Shown here: piece after piece, positions 15,511 through 21,389 of the stretch
Layout: each line of letters starts with the position of its first letter
Position numbering within the stretch: the stretch's first letter is position 1
From: CAMAVH01 sp035714115
GTDB lineage: Bacteria; Pseudomonadota; Alphaproteobacteria; SMXQ01
NCBI GenBank assembly: GCA_035714115.1
Contig: DASTMO010000042.1
Span: forward strand, 1-21,389
DNA length: 21,389 nt
Reading direction: 5' to 3'
Made by a program: the position numbers and the translations under genes
The notes under the pieces: model-generated
Told to the model about the DNA's origin: nothing
What the model saw: the letters and a program-made list of their open reading frames with translations, nothing else
Database searches by the model: none

Positions 15511-15518
15511 CGTGACAG
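15501..15518 (-). promoter_or_regulatory. Candidate PHO box upstream of phoR
   Basis: On the minus strand CTGTCAC (15512-15518), GAAC and CGGTCAT (15501-15507) form a 7-4-7 direct repeat that matches the PHO-box consensus at 12 of 14 half-site positions. It lies about 70 bases before the phoR ATG and in the right orientation. However, its second half is also part of the maeB terminator stem. No -10 hexamer sits 10-11 bp downstream, so its activity is doubtful. Confidence 0.4.
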
Positions 15519-15540
15519 TCGGGCTCTCTTATAGGAGAGC

Positions 15541-17805
15541 TTAGCATTTGATGGCGTCGTAGGCCGCGAGGGCGGCGACGTTGACCAACTCAGTGACGTT
15601 CGAACCCATCGGCACGATCTGCGCCGGCTTGGACAGGCCGATCAGCAGCGGGCCGACGACGGTGCCGCCGCCCAACTCCTGCAGCAGCTTGGCCGAGATG
15701 ATCGCCGGATCGAGCGCCGGCATGACCAGCACGTTGGCCGGGGCCGACAGGCGGCAGAAGGGGTAGAGCGTCTTGAGGTCGGGGTTGAGCGCGACGTCGA
15801 CCGACATTTCGCCGTCGTATTCGAAGTCGACCTTCATCGTGTCGAGATATTCGACGGCCTCGCGCACGCGCTTGCCCTTCTCGCGCAGCGGATCGCCGAA
15901 GTTCGAGAACGACACGAAGGCGACGCGCGGCTCGTGGCCGAGTTGGCGCGCCTTCTTGGCGGCTTGAATGGCGATGTCGGCGAACTCCGCCGTGGTCGGC
16001 ACTTCATGCACCATCGTGTCGGCGATGAAGACCGTGCGCTCGCGCGCCAGCATCATCGTCAGGCCGATCACGCGTTCGTTCGGCTTGGCGTCGATGACGC
16101 GCCGCACTTCGCTGTAAGAGACGAAGGACGAGCGCGTCATGCCGGTAACCATGGCGTCGGCGTCGCCGAGCGCGACCATGCAGGCGGCGAAGATATTGCG
16201 GTCCTGATGCACCATGCGCTGGCAGTCGCGATAGAGCACGCCGTGGCGCTGCAGGCGCTCGTAGAGATAATCGACGTAGCGCTTGTTGTCCGGGTTCAGC
16301 GCCGCGTTGTAGATCTCCATGCCCTGGCCGGCCTTGAGGCCGAGCGCGGCGATGTTCTCCTCGACGATGCTCTTCACGCCGATCAGCACCGGCGTGCCGT
16401 AGCCGGCGGCGCGGAACGAGGCGGCGGCGCGGATCACCGTCTCCTCTTCGCCCTCGGCGAAGACGACGCGTTTCGGATTGGCGCGCACCGTCTCGAAGAT
16501 GGTGTTGAGCGCGGCCGAGGTGCGGTCGAGGCGCGAGGCGAGAACGCGGCGATAGGCCTCCATGTTCTCGATCGGCTTCTGCGCCACGCCCGATTCCATC
16601 GCGGCCTTGGCCACGGCGCTCGGCACCGCCGAGATCAGGCGCGGATCGAACGGCGAGGGGATGATGTAGTCCGGACCGTATTGCAGCTTCTTGCCGAGCG
16701 ACGCGTCGGACACCTCATCGGGCACGTCCTCGCGCGCGAGCTCGGCGAGCGCGTGGGCGGCGGCGATCTTCATCTCGTCGTTGATCGTGCTGGCGCGGAC
16801 ATCGAGCGCGCCGCGGAAGATGTAGGGGAAGCCGAGCACGTTGTTGACCTGGTTCGGATAGTCCGACCGGCCCGTCGCGATGATCGCGTCGGCGCGAACG
16901 CTGCGCGCCTCTTCCGGCGTGATCTCGGGATCGGGATTGGCCATGGCGAAGATGATCGGCTTGGGCGCCATGCTGGCGACCATCTCCTTGGTCACCGCGC
17001 CTTTGACCGACAGGCCGAAGAACACATCGGCGCCCTTCATGGCGTCGGCCAAGGTGCGCGCGTCGGTCGGCACAGCATGCGCCGACTTCCACTGGTTCAT
17101 GCCGTCGGTGCGGCCCTGGTAGATGACGCCCTTGGTGTCGCACATGATCACGTTGTTGTGCGGCACGCCGAGCGCCTTCGCCAGCTCGATGCAGGCGATG
17201 GCGGCGGCGCCGGCGCCGTTGACGACCATCTTGAAGTTCTTGAGGTCGCGGCCGGTGATTTCCAGGGCGTTGATCAGGCCGGCGGCGGAGATGATCGCGG
17301 TGCCGTGCTGATCGTCATGGAAGATCGGAATGTCCATCAGCTCGCGCAGGCGCTGCTCGATGATGAAGCACTCCGGCGCCTTGATGTCCTCGAGGTTGAT
17401 GCCGCCGAAGGTCGGTCCGAGGTAGCGCACGCAATTGATGAATTCCTCGACGTCCTTGGTGTCGACCTCGAGATCGATGGAATCGACATCGGCGAAGCGC
17501 TTGAAGAGGACGGACTTGCCTTCCATCACCGGCTTGGCGGCCAGCGCGCCGAGATCGCCGAGACCGAGGATCGCGGTGCCGTTGGTGATGACGGCGACGA
17601 GATTGCCGCGCACCGTGTAGTCGTAAGCCTTGGACGGGTCTTTGGCGATGTGCAGCACCGGCACGGCGACGCCGGGCGAATAGGCCAGCGACAGGTCGCG
17701 TTGCGTCGTCATCGGCACGGTGGCGACGATCTCGAGTTTGCCGGGGCGTCCCGAAGAATGGAGCAGCAGGGCTTCTTCGTCGGTGACGTGATTGTTGGTG
17801 TCCAC
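15541..17805 (-). CDS. maeB: NADP-dependent malic enzyme with C-terminal phosphotransacetylase-like domain
   Basis: From a GTG at 17805 (AAAGGA 9 bases upstream) the protein has 754 residues, the usual size of MaeB. The malic-enzyme half (about 1-430) has SLAYSPGVAVPVL, GNLVAVITNGTAILGLGDLGALAAKPVMEGK, FHDDQHGTA (metal and malate binding), the Rossmann VNGAGAAAIA, FAMANPDPEI and TGRSDYPNQVNNVLGFPYIFRGALD. The second half (about 430-754) resembles phosphate acetyltransferase (VVFAEGEEETVIRAA, DAMVTGMTRS, VMPALDPAIISAKLLQELGGG) but in this fusion family it is regulatory rather than catalytic. It decarboxylates malate to pyruvate with NADPH production, linking the TCA cycle to gluconeogenic precursors. 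The frame is open upstream to 18162, but that extension is not conserved-looking. It is divergent from mutS and ends before a strong terminator. Confidence 0.94.
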   Translation of the reverse strand: MDTNNHVTDEEALLLHSSGRPGKLEIVATVPMTTQRDLSLAYSPGVAVPVLHIAKDPSKAYDYTVRGNLVAVITNGTAILGLGDLGALAAKPVMEGKSVLFKRFADVDSIDLEVDTKDVEEFINCVRYLGPTFGGINLEDIKAPECFIIEQRLRELMDIPIFHDDQHGTAIISAAGLINALEITGRDLKNFKMVVNGAGAAAIACIELAKALGVPHNNVIMCDTKGVIYQGRTDGMNQWKSAHAVPTDARTLADAMKGADVFFGLSVKGAVTKEMVASMAPKPIIFAMANPDPEITPEEARSVRADAIIATGRSDYPNQVNNVLGFPYIFRGALDVRASTINDEMKIAAAHALAELAREDVPDEVSDASLGKKLQYGPDYIIPSPFDPRLISAVPSAVAKAAMESGVAQKPIENMEAYRRVLASRLDRTSAALNTIFETVRANPKRVVFAEGEEETVIRAAASFRAAGYGTPVLIGVKSIVEENIAALGLKAGQGMEIYNAALNPDNKRYVDYLYERLQRHGVLYRDCQRMVHQDRNIFAACMVALGDADAMVTGMTRSSFVSYSEVRRVIDAKPNERVIGLTMMLARERTVFIADTMVHEVPTTAEFADIAIQAAKKARQLGHEPRVAFVSFSNFGDPLREKGKRVREAVEYLDTMKVDFEYDGEMSVDVALNPDLKTLYPFCRLSAPANVLVMPALDPAIISAKLLQELGGGTVVGPLLIGLSKPAQIVPMGSNVTELVNVAALAAYDAIKC

Positions 17806-18036
17806 GTTTACTCGTCCTTTGGCACGGCCGCGACGGGCCGCGCCCTCGCATCTGTTCAAGCCGTGCTGGTTGCGCCCGAGCTCGGGCCGATGATCCGGGT
17901 CGCGGCGCAAGCCCAATGGCGCGTCTTTTTCGACCCTTGAACGGAGGGCCGGCGATGCCGGCCCGAAAGGAGCCGGAAACTTGCCAAGGGCGGCCCCCAC
18001 TGTCATCAAAATTCGATAACAATGGCGAATGATCTG

Positions 18037-18052
18037 TTGCCGATTTCGGCAA
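18037..18052. repeat. 16-bp palindrome TTGCCGATTTCGGCAA
   Basis: Two perfect 7-bp arms (TTGCCGA and TCGGCAA) flank TT. It sits 14 bases upstream of the predicted mutS -35 and about 230 bases upstream of maeB. The size and symmetry fit an operator for a dimeric regulator, but I do not recognise it as a known site. Confidence 0.4.
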
Positions 18053-18065
18053 GGCAGACGGGTCG

Positions 18066-18094
18066 TTGTCGTTATCCGCTCGCGCCGGTAAAGT
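18066..18094 (+). promoter_or_regulatory. Predicted sigma-70 promoter of mutS
   Basis: TTGTCG (18066-18071) and TAAAGT (18089-18094) are separated by exactly 17 bases; each matches four of six consensus bases. It would place the start of transcription near 18101, about 80 bases before the gene. Confidence 0.4.
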
Positions 18095-18165
18095 CGGTTT
18101 CTTCCCGCCGCGCGGTTTTCCTCAGCGTCGATTCGGCGCGGCGCGACAAGCCCTTCCGACATTTA

Positions 18166-18176
18166 TTGCAGTGCAA
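18166..18176. promoter_or_regulatory. TTGCAGTGCAA palindrome before mutS
   Basis: Perfect 5-bp arms flank a central G and end 5 bases before the mutS start. It resembles the TGCA-rich palindromes bound by the polyhydroxybutyrate regulator PhaR/AniA in alphaproteobacteria. That link is from memory and unproven. It also occupies the place where a ribosome binding site should be. Confidence 0.3.
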
Positions 18177-18181
18177 CAAGC

Positions 18182-20950
18182 GTGATTAAGACCGACGCCG
18201 CTATCGACAATTCCGATGAAGCCATCGCCGAGGCCGAAGTGCCGGATGCGAGCCCTGCCGCGCGCGCCGCGTCCGTGCCGGGCGATGTCACGCCGCTGAT
18301 GGCGCAGTATCACGCGATCAAGCAGGCGCATCCCGGCGCGCTGCTGTTCTATCGCATGGGCGATTTCTACGAGATCTTCTTTGACGACGCGGTGCAGGCG
18401 GCGCGCGCGCTCGACATCGCGCTGACCAAACGCGGCAAGCACAACGGCGAAGATATTCCGATGTGCGGTGTGCCGGTTCATGCGGCGGAAGCCTATCTCG
18501 CGCGGCTGATTAAAAAGGGCTTCCGCGTCGCCGTCTGCGAGCAGATGGAAGACCCCGCCGAAGCCAAGAAGCGCGGCGCCAAATCAGTGGTGAAGCGGGA
18601 TGTGGTGCGTCTCGTCACACCCGGCACCATCACCGAAGATTCGCTGCTCGACTCAAAGCGCAACAATTTCCTCGCCGCGCTGGCCGATGCCGCAGGCACC
18701 CTCGGCCTCGCCTGGCTCGATCTGTCGACCGGCGAATTCGTCGCGCAAAGCCTCGAGCCGGAGCAATTGCCTGCCGCCTTGGCGCGCATCGCCCCCGGCG
18801 AATTGCTGATCGCCGACAAATTGCTGGCGCGGCCCGACATCGCCGCCGCCGCCAATGAAGGCAGCGGCGCGCTGACGCCGCGTCCTTCCAGCCTGTTCGA
18901 CAGCGAGAACGCCCGCCGCCGTTTGCAGACGCTCTATGACATCGCCGCGCTCGACGCCTTCGGCTCCTTCGGCCGCGCCGAGCTGGCCGCCGCCGGCGCG
19001 CTGGTCGATTACGTCGAACTGACGCAGAAGGGCCGTCTGCCCGCCTTCGCGCCGCTGCGCCAATTGGCGGCGCGCGCGGTGATGGAGATCGACGCGGCCA
19101 CAAGGCGCAATCTCGAACTGATCCAAGGGCCGGACGGCGGGCGCGACGGCAGCCTCTTGGCCGTCATCGACCGCACCATGACCGGCGCTGGCGCGCGTCT
19201 CCTCTCCGCGCGCCTCGCCGCGCCGCTCACCAATGTTTCGCGCATCCGCCGCCGCCATGATGCCGTCGGCTTCTTCGTGCAGTCGCGCAACCTTCGCGAA
19301 GATGTCCGCGCCGTGCTCGGTCGCCTGCCCGATATGGCGCGCGCCTTGTCACGCTTGGGCGTGGGGCGCGGCGGCCCGCGCGATCTCGCGGCGATCCGCG
19401 ATGCGCTGGCGGCCGGCGCGGCTTTGCGCCGCCGTTTGGAATCTCCCGGCAAGCAAGATGGCTTCGACGAATTGCCGAGCGCCATCGCCAATGCCTGTTC
19501 GCGCCTCGGCACCGAGAGCGCGCTGGTCGATCTGCTCGCGCGCGCGCTCACCGAGGAATTGCCGCTGCTGGCGCGCGACGGCGGCTTCCTCGCCATGGGC
19601 TTCGATCATGAGTTCGACGAAGCCAAGAGCCTGCGCGACGACAGCCGCAAATTGATCGCCGGTCTGGAAGGCCGCTATGCTGAGGCCGCCGGCATCCCCG
19701 GCCTCAAGATCAAGCACAATAATGTGCTCGGCTATTTCATCGAGACGCGCCCGAACCTGGCGGACAAGGTCGCCGCCGCGACCGGTCCCGAAGGCCAGGA
19801 GCGCTTCTTCATCCATCGTCAGACCATCGCCAGCGCGGTGCGCTTCACCACGCCCGAACTGGCCGAGCTGGAAACCAAGATCAGCCGCGCCGCCGACCGC
19901 GCGCTGGCGCTCGAATTGAAAGCCTTTGACGATCTCTGCGTCGAGGTGCGCTCGCGCGCCGCCGCGATCGGTCTCGCCGCGCAGGCCATCGCCACGCTCG
20001 ATGTCTCCTCGGCCTTGGCCGAGCTCGCCGTCGAGCAGCGTTGGGCGCGCCCGGTGGTCGACGACAGCCTGGCCTTCAATATTAAGGGCGGCCGCCATCC
20101 GGTGGTCGAAGCGGCCTTGGCGCGCGAGGCCGCCGGCAGCGCCGCCTTCGTCGCCAACGATTGCGACATGAGCGCCAGCAAGCTCTGGCTCATCACCGGC
20201 CCCAACATGGCCGGCAAGAGCACCTTCCTGCGCCAGAACGCGGTGATCGCCATTCTCGCGCAAGCGGGCGCTTACGTGCCGGCGGAGAGCGCCACCATCG
20301 GCGCGGTCGACCGGCTGTTCAGCCGCGTCGGTGCGGCGGACGATCTGGCGCGCGGGCGTTCTACATTTATGGTGGAAATGGTCGAGACCGCCGCCATCCT
20401 CAACCAATCGGGCGAACGCGCGCTGGTGATCCTCGACGAGATCGGCCGCGGCACCGCGACCTATGACGGCCTTTCCATCGCCTGGGCGACCATCGAGCAT
20501 CTGCACGACATCAACAAATGCCGCGCGCTCTTCGCCACGCATTATCATGAGCTGACGCAGCTTTCGGCGCGCCTGGCGCAGCTCTCCAACCATTCCATGC
20601 GCATCAAGGAATGGCAGGGCAATGTCGTTTTCCTGCATGAAGTCGGCCCCGGCGCGGCGGACCGCTCCTACGGTATCCATGTCGCCAAGCTCGCGGGCCT
20701 GCCTGCCGCCGCGCTGCTGCGCGCCGAAGAGGTGCTGGCCAATCTCGAATCGGGCGGCAAGACCCAGGCGGTGAACAAACTGTCGGAAGATCTGCCGCTG
20801 TTCTCCGCCACCGTCGCGGCGGCGAAACCGCAAGCGCCCGCCGAGCCTTCCGAGATCGAGCGCAAAATCGAACGCATCAACCCCGACGATCTCACGCCGC
20901 GCGGCGCGCTCGACCTGCTCTACGAACTGCGGGGATTGCTGAAGGATTGA
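18182..20950 (+). CDS. mutS: DNA mismatch repair protein MutS
   Basis: The 922-residue protein recognises mispaired bases and starts methyl-independent or MutL-dependent repair. The mismatch-contacting Phe62-x-Glu64 lies in FYRMGDFYEIFF. The connector and lever/clamp regions follow (about 170-640, including KIKHNNVLGYFIE). The ATPase has Walker A GPNMAGKST (673-681), ARGRSTFMVEM, Walker B LVILDEIGRGT (Asp752-Glu753) and the ATHYHELT switch. The last residues NPDDLTPRGALDLLYELRGLL form the tetramer-type C-terminal helix region. A 40-residue extension precedes VTPLMAQYHAIK, so it is slightly longer than E. coli MutS (853). The GTG start at 18182 lacks a good ribosome site, and I found no better start. 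Confidence 0.96.
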   Translation: MIKTDAAIDNSDEAIAEAEVPDASPAARAASVPGDVTPLMAQYHAIKQAHPGALLFYRMGDFYEIFFDDAVQAARALDIALTKRGKHNGEDIPMCGVPVHAAEAYLARLIKKGFRVAVCEQMEDPAEAKKRGAKSVVKRDVVRLVTPGTITEDSLLDSKRNNFLAALADAAGTLGLAWLDLSTGEFVAQSLEPEQLPAALARIAPGELLIADKLLARPDIAAAANEGSGALTPRPSSLFDSENARRRLQTLYDIAALDAFGSFGRAELAAAGALVDYVELTQKGRLPAFAPLRQLAARAVMEIDAATRRNLELIQGPDGGRDGSLLAVIDRTMTGAGARLLSARLAAPLTNVSRIRRRHDAVGFFVQSRNLREDVRAVLGRLPDMARALSRLGVGRGGPRDLAAIRDALAAGAALRRRLESPGKQDGFDELPSAIANACSRLGTESALVDLLARALTEELPLLARDGGFLAMGFDHEFDEAKSLRDDSRKLIAGLEGRYAEAAGIPGLKIKHNNVLGYFIETRPNLADKVAAATGPEGQERFFIHRQTIASAVRFTTPELAELETKISRAADRALALELKAFDDLCVEVRSRAAAIGLAAQAIATLDVSSALAELAVEQRWARPVVDDSLAFNIKGGRHPVVEAALAREAAGSAAFVANDCDMSASKLWLITGPNMAGKSTFLRQNAVIAILAQAGAYVPAESATIGAVDRLFSRVGAADDLARGRSTFMVEMVETAAILNQSGERALVILDEIGRGTATYDGLSIAWATIEHLHDINKCRALFATHYHELTQLSARLAQLSNHSMRIKEWQGNVVFLHEVGPGAADRSYGIHVAKLAGLPAAALLRAEEVLANLESGGKTQAVNKLSEDLPLFSATVAAAKPQAPAEPSEIERKIERINPDDLTPRGALDLLYELRGLLKD

Positions 20951-21175
20951 CTACTCAAAATCCTTTTTGTGATAGTCGGCCTTCAACATCAGATCCAATT
21001 CTCGAATAACGAGGTGCCTTGCCGCATCGTTTGCGGATGATCCGATGCGCTTTTTCACCTCGGATAAATGTACGAGGTAATCGTGATGTCCTTTCGGAAT
21101 TCGAAAGGTCACAAGCTCTCCATCGTCTTTGTGGGGCGGCCGTCCAACCGGTCGCTTTTTTGCTTTTTCAGCCAT
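20951..21175 (-). CDS. Small AT-hook plus ribbon-helix-helix-like DNA-binding protein
   Basis: I choose the ATG at 21175 (74 residues); a GTG one codon earlier is possible. The basic N-terminus KKRPVGRPPHK is an AT-hook-like motif around the GRP core. The rest fits a MetJ/Arc/CopG ribbon-helix-helix fold: strand LVTFRIPKG, helix A HHDYLVHLSEVKKRIG, helix B SSANDAARHLVIRELDLMLK. Such proteins are dimeric repressors, often antitoxins, but no toxin gene adjoins it. Base composition is clearly lower in GC than the neighbours, suggesting later acquisition. Its stop directly abuts the convergent mutS stop with no base between. No ribosome binding site precedes it, and a -10-like TTTAAT (21189-21194, minus strand) would give a nearly leaderless transcript. 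A perfect palindrome lies just upstream. The fold is inferred from pattern only. Confidence 0.6.
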   Translation of the reverse strand: MAEKAKKRPVGRPPHKDDGELVTFRIPKGHHDYLVHLSEVKKRIGSSANDAARHLVIRELDLMLKADYHKKDFE

Positions 21176-21186
21176 CACGGGGTAGG

Positions 21187-21228
21187 GAATTAAAGGGAAT
21201 AAAAATCAATTTTTATTCCCTTTAATTC
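21187..21228. repeat. Perfect 42-bp palindrome, probable operator of the RHH-like gene
   Basis: Two exact 20-bp arms (21187-21206 and 21209-21228) flank CA. Within it GGGAAT occurs at 21185-21190 and 21195-21200, one helical turn apart, and inverted as ATTCCC at 21215-21220. Ribbon-helix-helix dimers often bind such 10-bp-spaced repeats. It ends 11 bases before the ATG. A terminator role is also possible but the stem is very AT-rich and has no separate U tract. Confidence 0.72.
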
Positions 21229-21329
21229 TTGCATGGCGAATCCATTCGCTGCACATTACATGGAGTAGTGATGCTTCGACTTAAGCCGCAACCAGTTGAT
21301 TTTTTGGAAGATACAGTGGCTTAGGCTAA

Positions 21330-21357
21330 GAAAAAGGCGGCTCCCGAAGGAGCCGCC
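21330..21357 (-). terminator. Rho-independent terminator of a gene beyond the right edge
   Basis: A 9-bp stem GGCGGCTCC/GGAGCCGCC (21336-21344 with 21349-21357) encloses a loop that reads TTCG on the minus strand, a stabilising tetraloop. It is followed there by TTTTTCTTAG. It ends a minus-strand transcript that begins outside the window. The stretch 21229-21329 before it holds only a short GCGAAT/ATTCGC inverted repeat (21236-21249) and no gene that I can support. Confidence 0.88.
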
Positions 21358-21389
21358 CGCGTAGTTTGGTTGGTGGTGCGCACGGCAGG

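Larger units (their letters stand above)
17806..18181. other. Intergenic region between divergent maeB and mutS (376 bases)
   Basis: No convincing gene is present. It holds a GGGCCGGC/GCCGGCCC stem-loop (17946-17964) without a U tract on either side, so it is likely a leader structure in the maeB transcript. It also holds a 16-bp palindrome (18037-18052), a predicted mutS promoter (18066-18094) and an 11-bp palindrome abutting mutS (18166-18176). I could not identify a maeB promoter. Confidence 0.7.

Noticed and set aside
15934..17940. 668-codon open frame on the plus strand antisense to maeB
   Set aside because: It mirrors the maeB codons in a GC-rich genome; the product is His/Arg/Asp-rich with no family pattern, while the opposite strand has every malic-enzyme motif.
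18000..18017. Perfect PHO half-site CTGTCAT in the maeB-mutS gap
   Set aside because: No second unit is found 11 bp away on either side, so it is a chance half-site.
21090..21108. CCTTTCG/CGAAAGG inverted repeat inside the RHH-like gene
   Set aside because: It is short and lies within codons; I see no sign of a regulatory role.
21019..21225. 68-codon plus-strand frame over the RHH-like gene
   Set aside because: It is antisense to the better-supported gene, runs through the palindrome, and shows no domain pattern or ribosome site.

Overview
The window is a high-GC, gene-dense chromosomal segment from an alphaproteobacterium, most likely of the order Hyphomicrobiales (Rhizobiales). The pointers are the gene order phoR-pstS-pstC-pstA-pstB-phoU-phoB, the divergent pair of a two-domain malic enzyme and mutS, a bactofilin gene, and PHO boxes of the proteobacterial type. 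The genus cannot be fixed from the sequence alone. Almost everything is core housekeeping or stress physiology. I see no tRNA, rRNA, CRISPR array, transposase or phage gene.

Layout, left to right. Positions 1-2590 are all on the minus strand: the N-terminal part of an MFS transporter running off the left edge, pyrE with a strong terminator, an EamA/DMT exporter and a DUF2244 membrane protein. nth (endonuclease III) follows on the plus strand at 2670-3494. Positions 3521-5920 hold a minus-strand trio transcribed bactofilin, then a BamE-like lipoprotein, then a Rieske oxygenase. The lipoprotein gene ends in a tandem duplication of its last nine codons. From a divergent promoter region, a plus-strand pair encodes a PfkB-family sugar/adenosine kinase and an AmpG-like muropeptide permease (6099-8430). 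Positions 8427-15432 are the complete phosphate-starvation module on the minus strand: sensor kinase PhoR, phosphate ABC transporter PstSCAB, the modulator PhoU and the response regulator PhoB. Positions 15541-17805 encode the NADP-malic enzyme/phosphotransacetylase fusion MaeB on the minus strand. A 376-base regulatory gap separates it from mutS on the plus strand. The last ~440 bases are visibly lower in GC. They hold a small AT-hook plus ribbon-helix-helix-like gene with a perfect 42-bp palindrome at its start, and a terminator for a minus-strand gene lying beyond the right edge.

How it works together. Upstream of pstS lies an array of four 7-bp PHO half-sites at an 11-bp period, with a -10-like hexamer 10 bp downstream. 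This fits PhoB activating pstSCAB-phoU-phoB, so the module autoregulates its own regulator. A perfect stem-loop between pstS and pstC probably raises the amount of the periplasmic binding protein over the membrane complex. A second PHO-box-like sequence precedes phoR, but it overlaps the maeB terminator.

I found no obviously new multi-gene system. The most unusual signals are local: the RHH-like gene with its palindrome, the four-unit PHO array, and the in-frame duplication of a gene tail including its stop codon.
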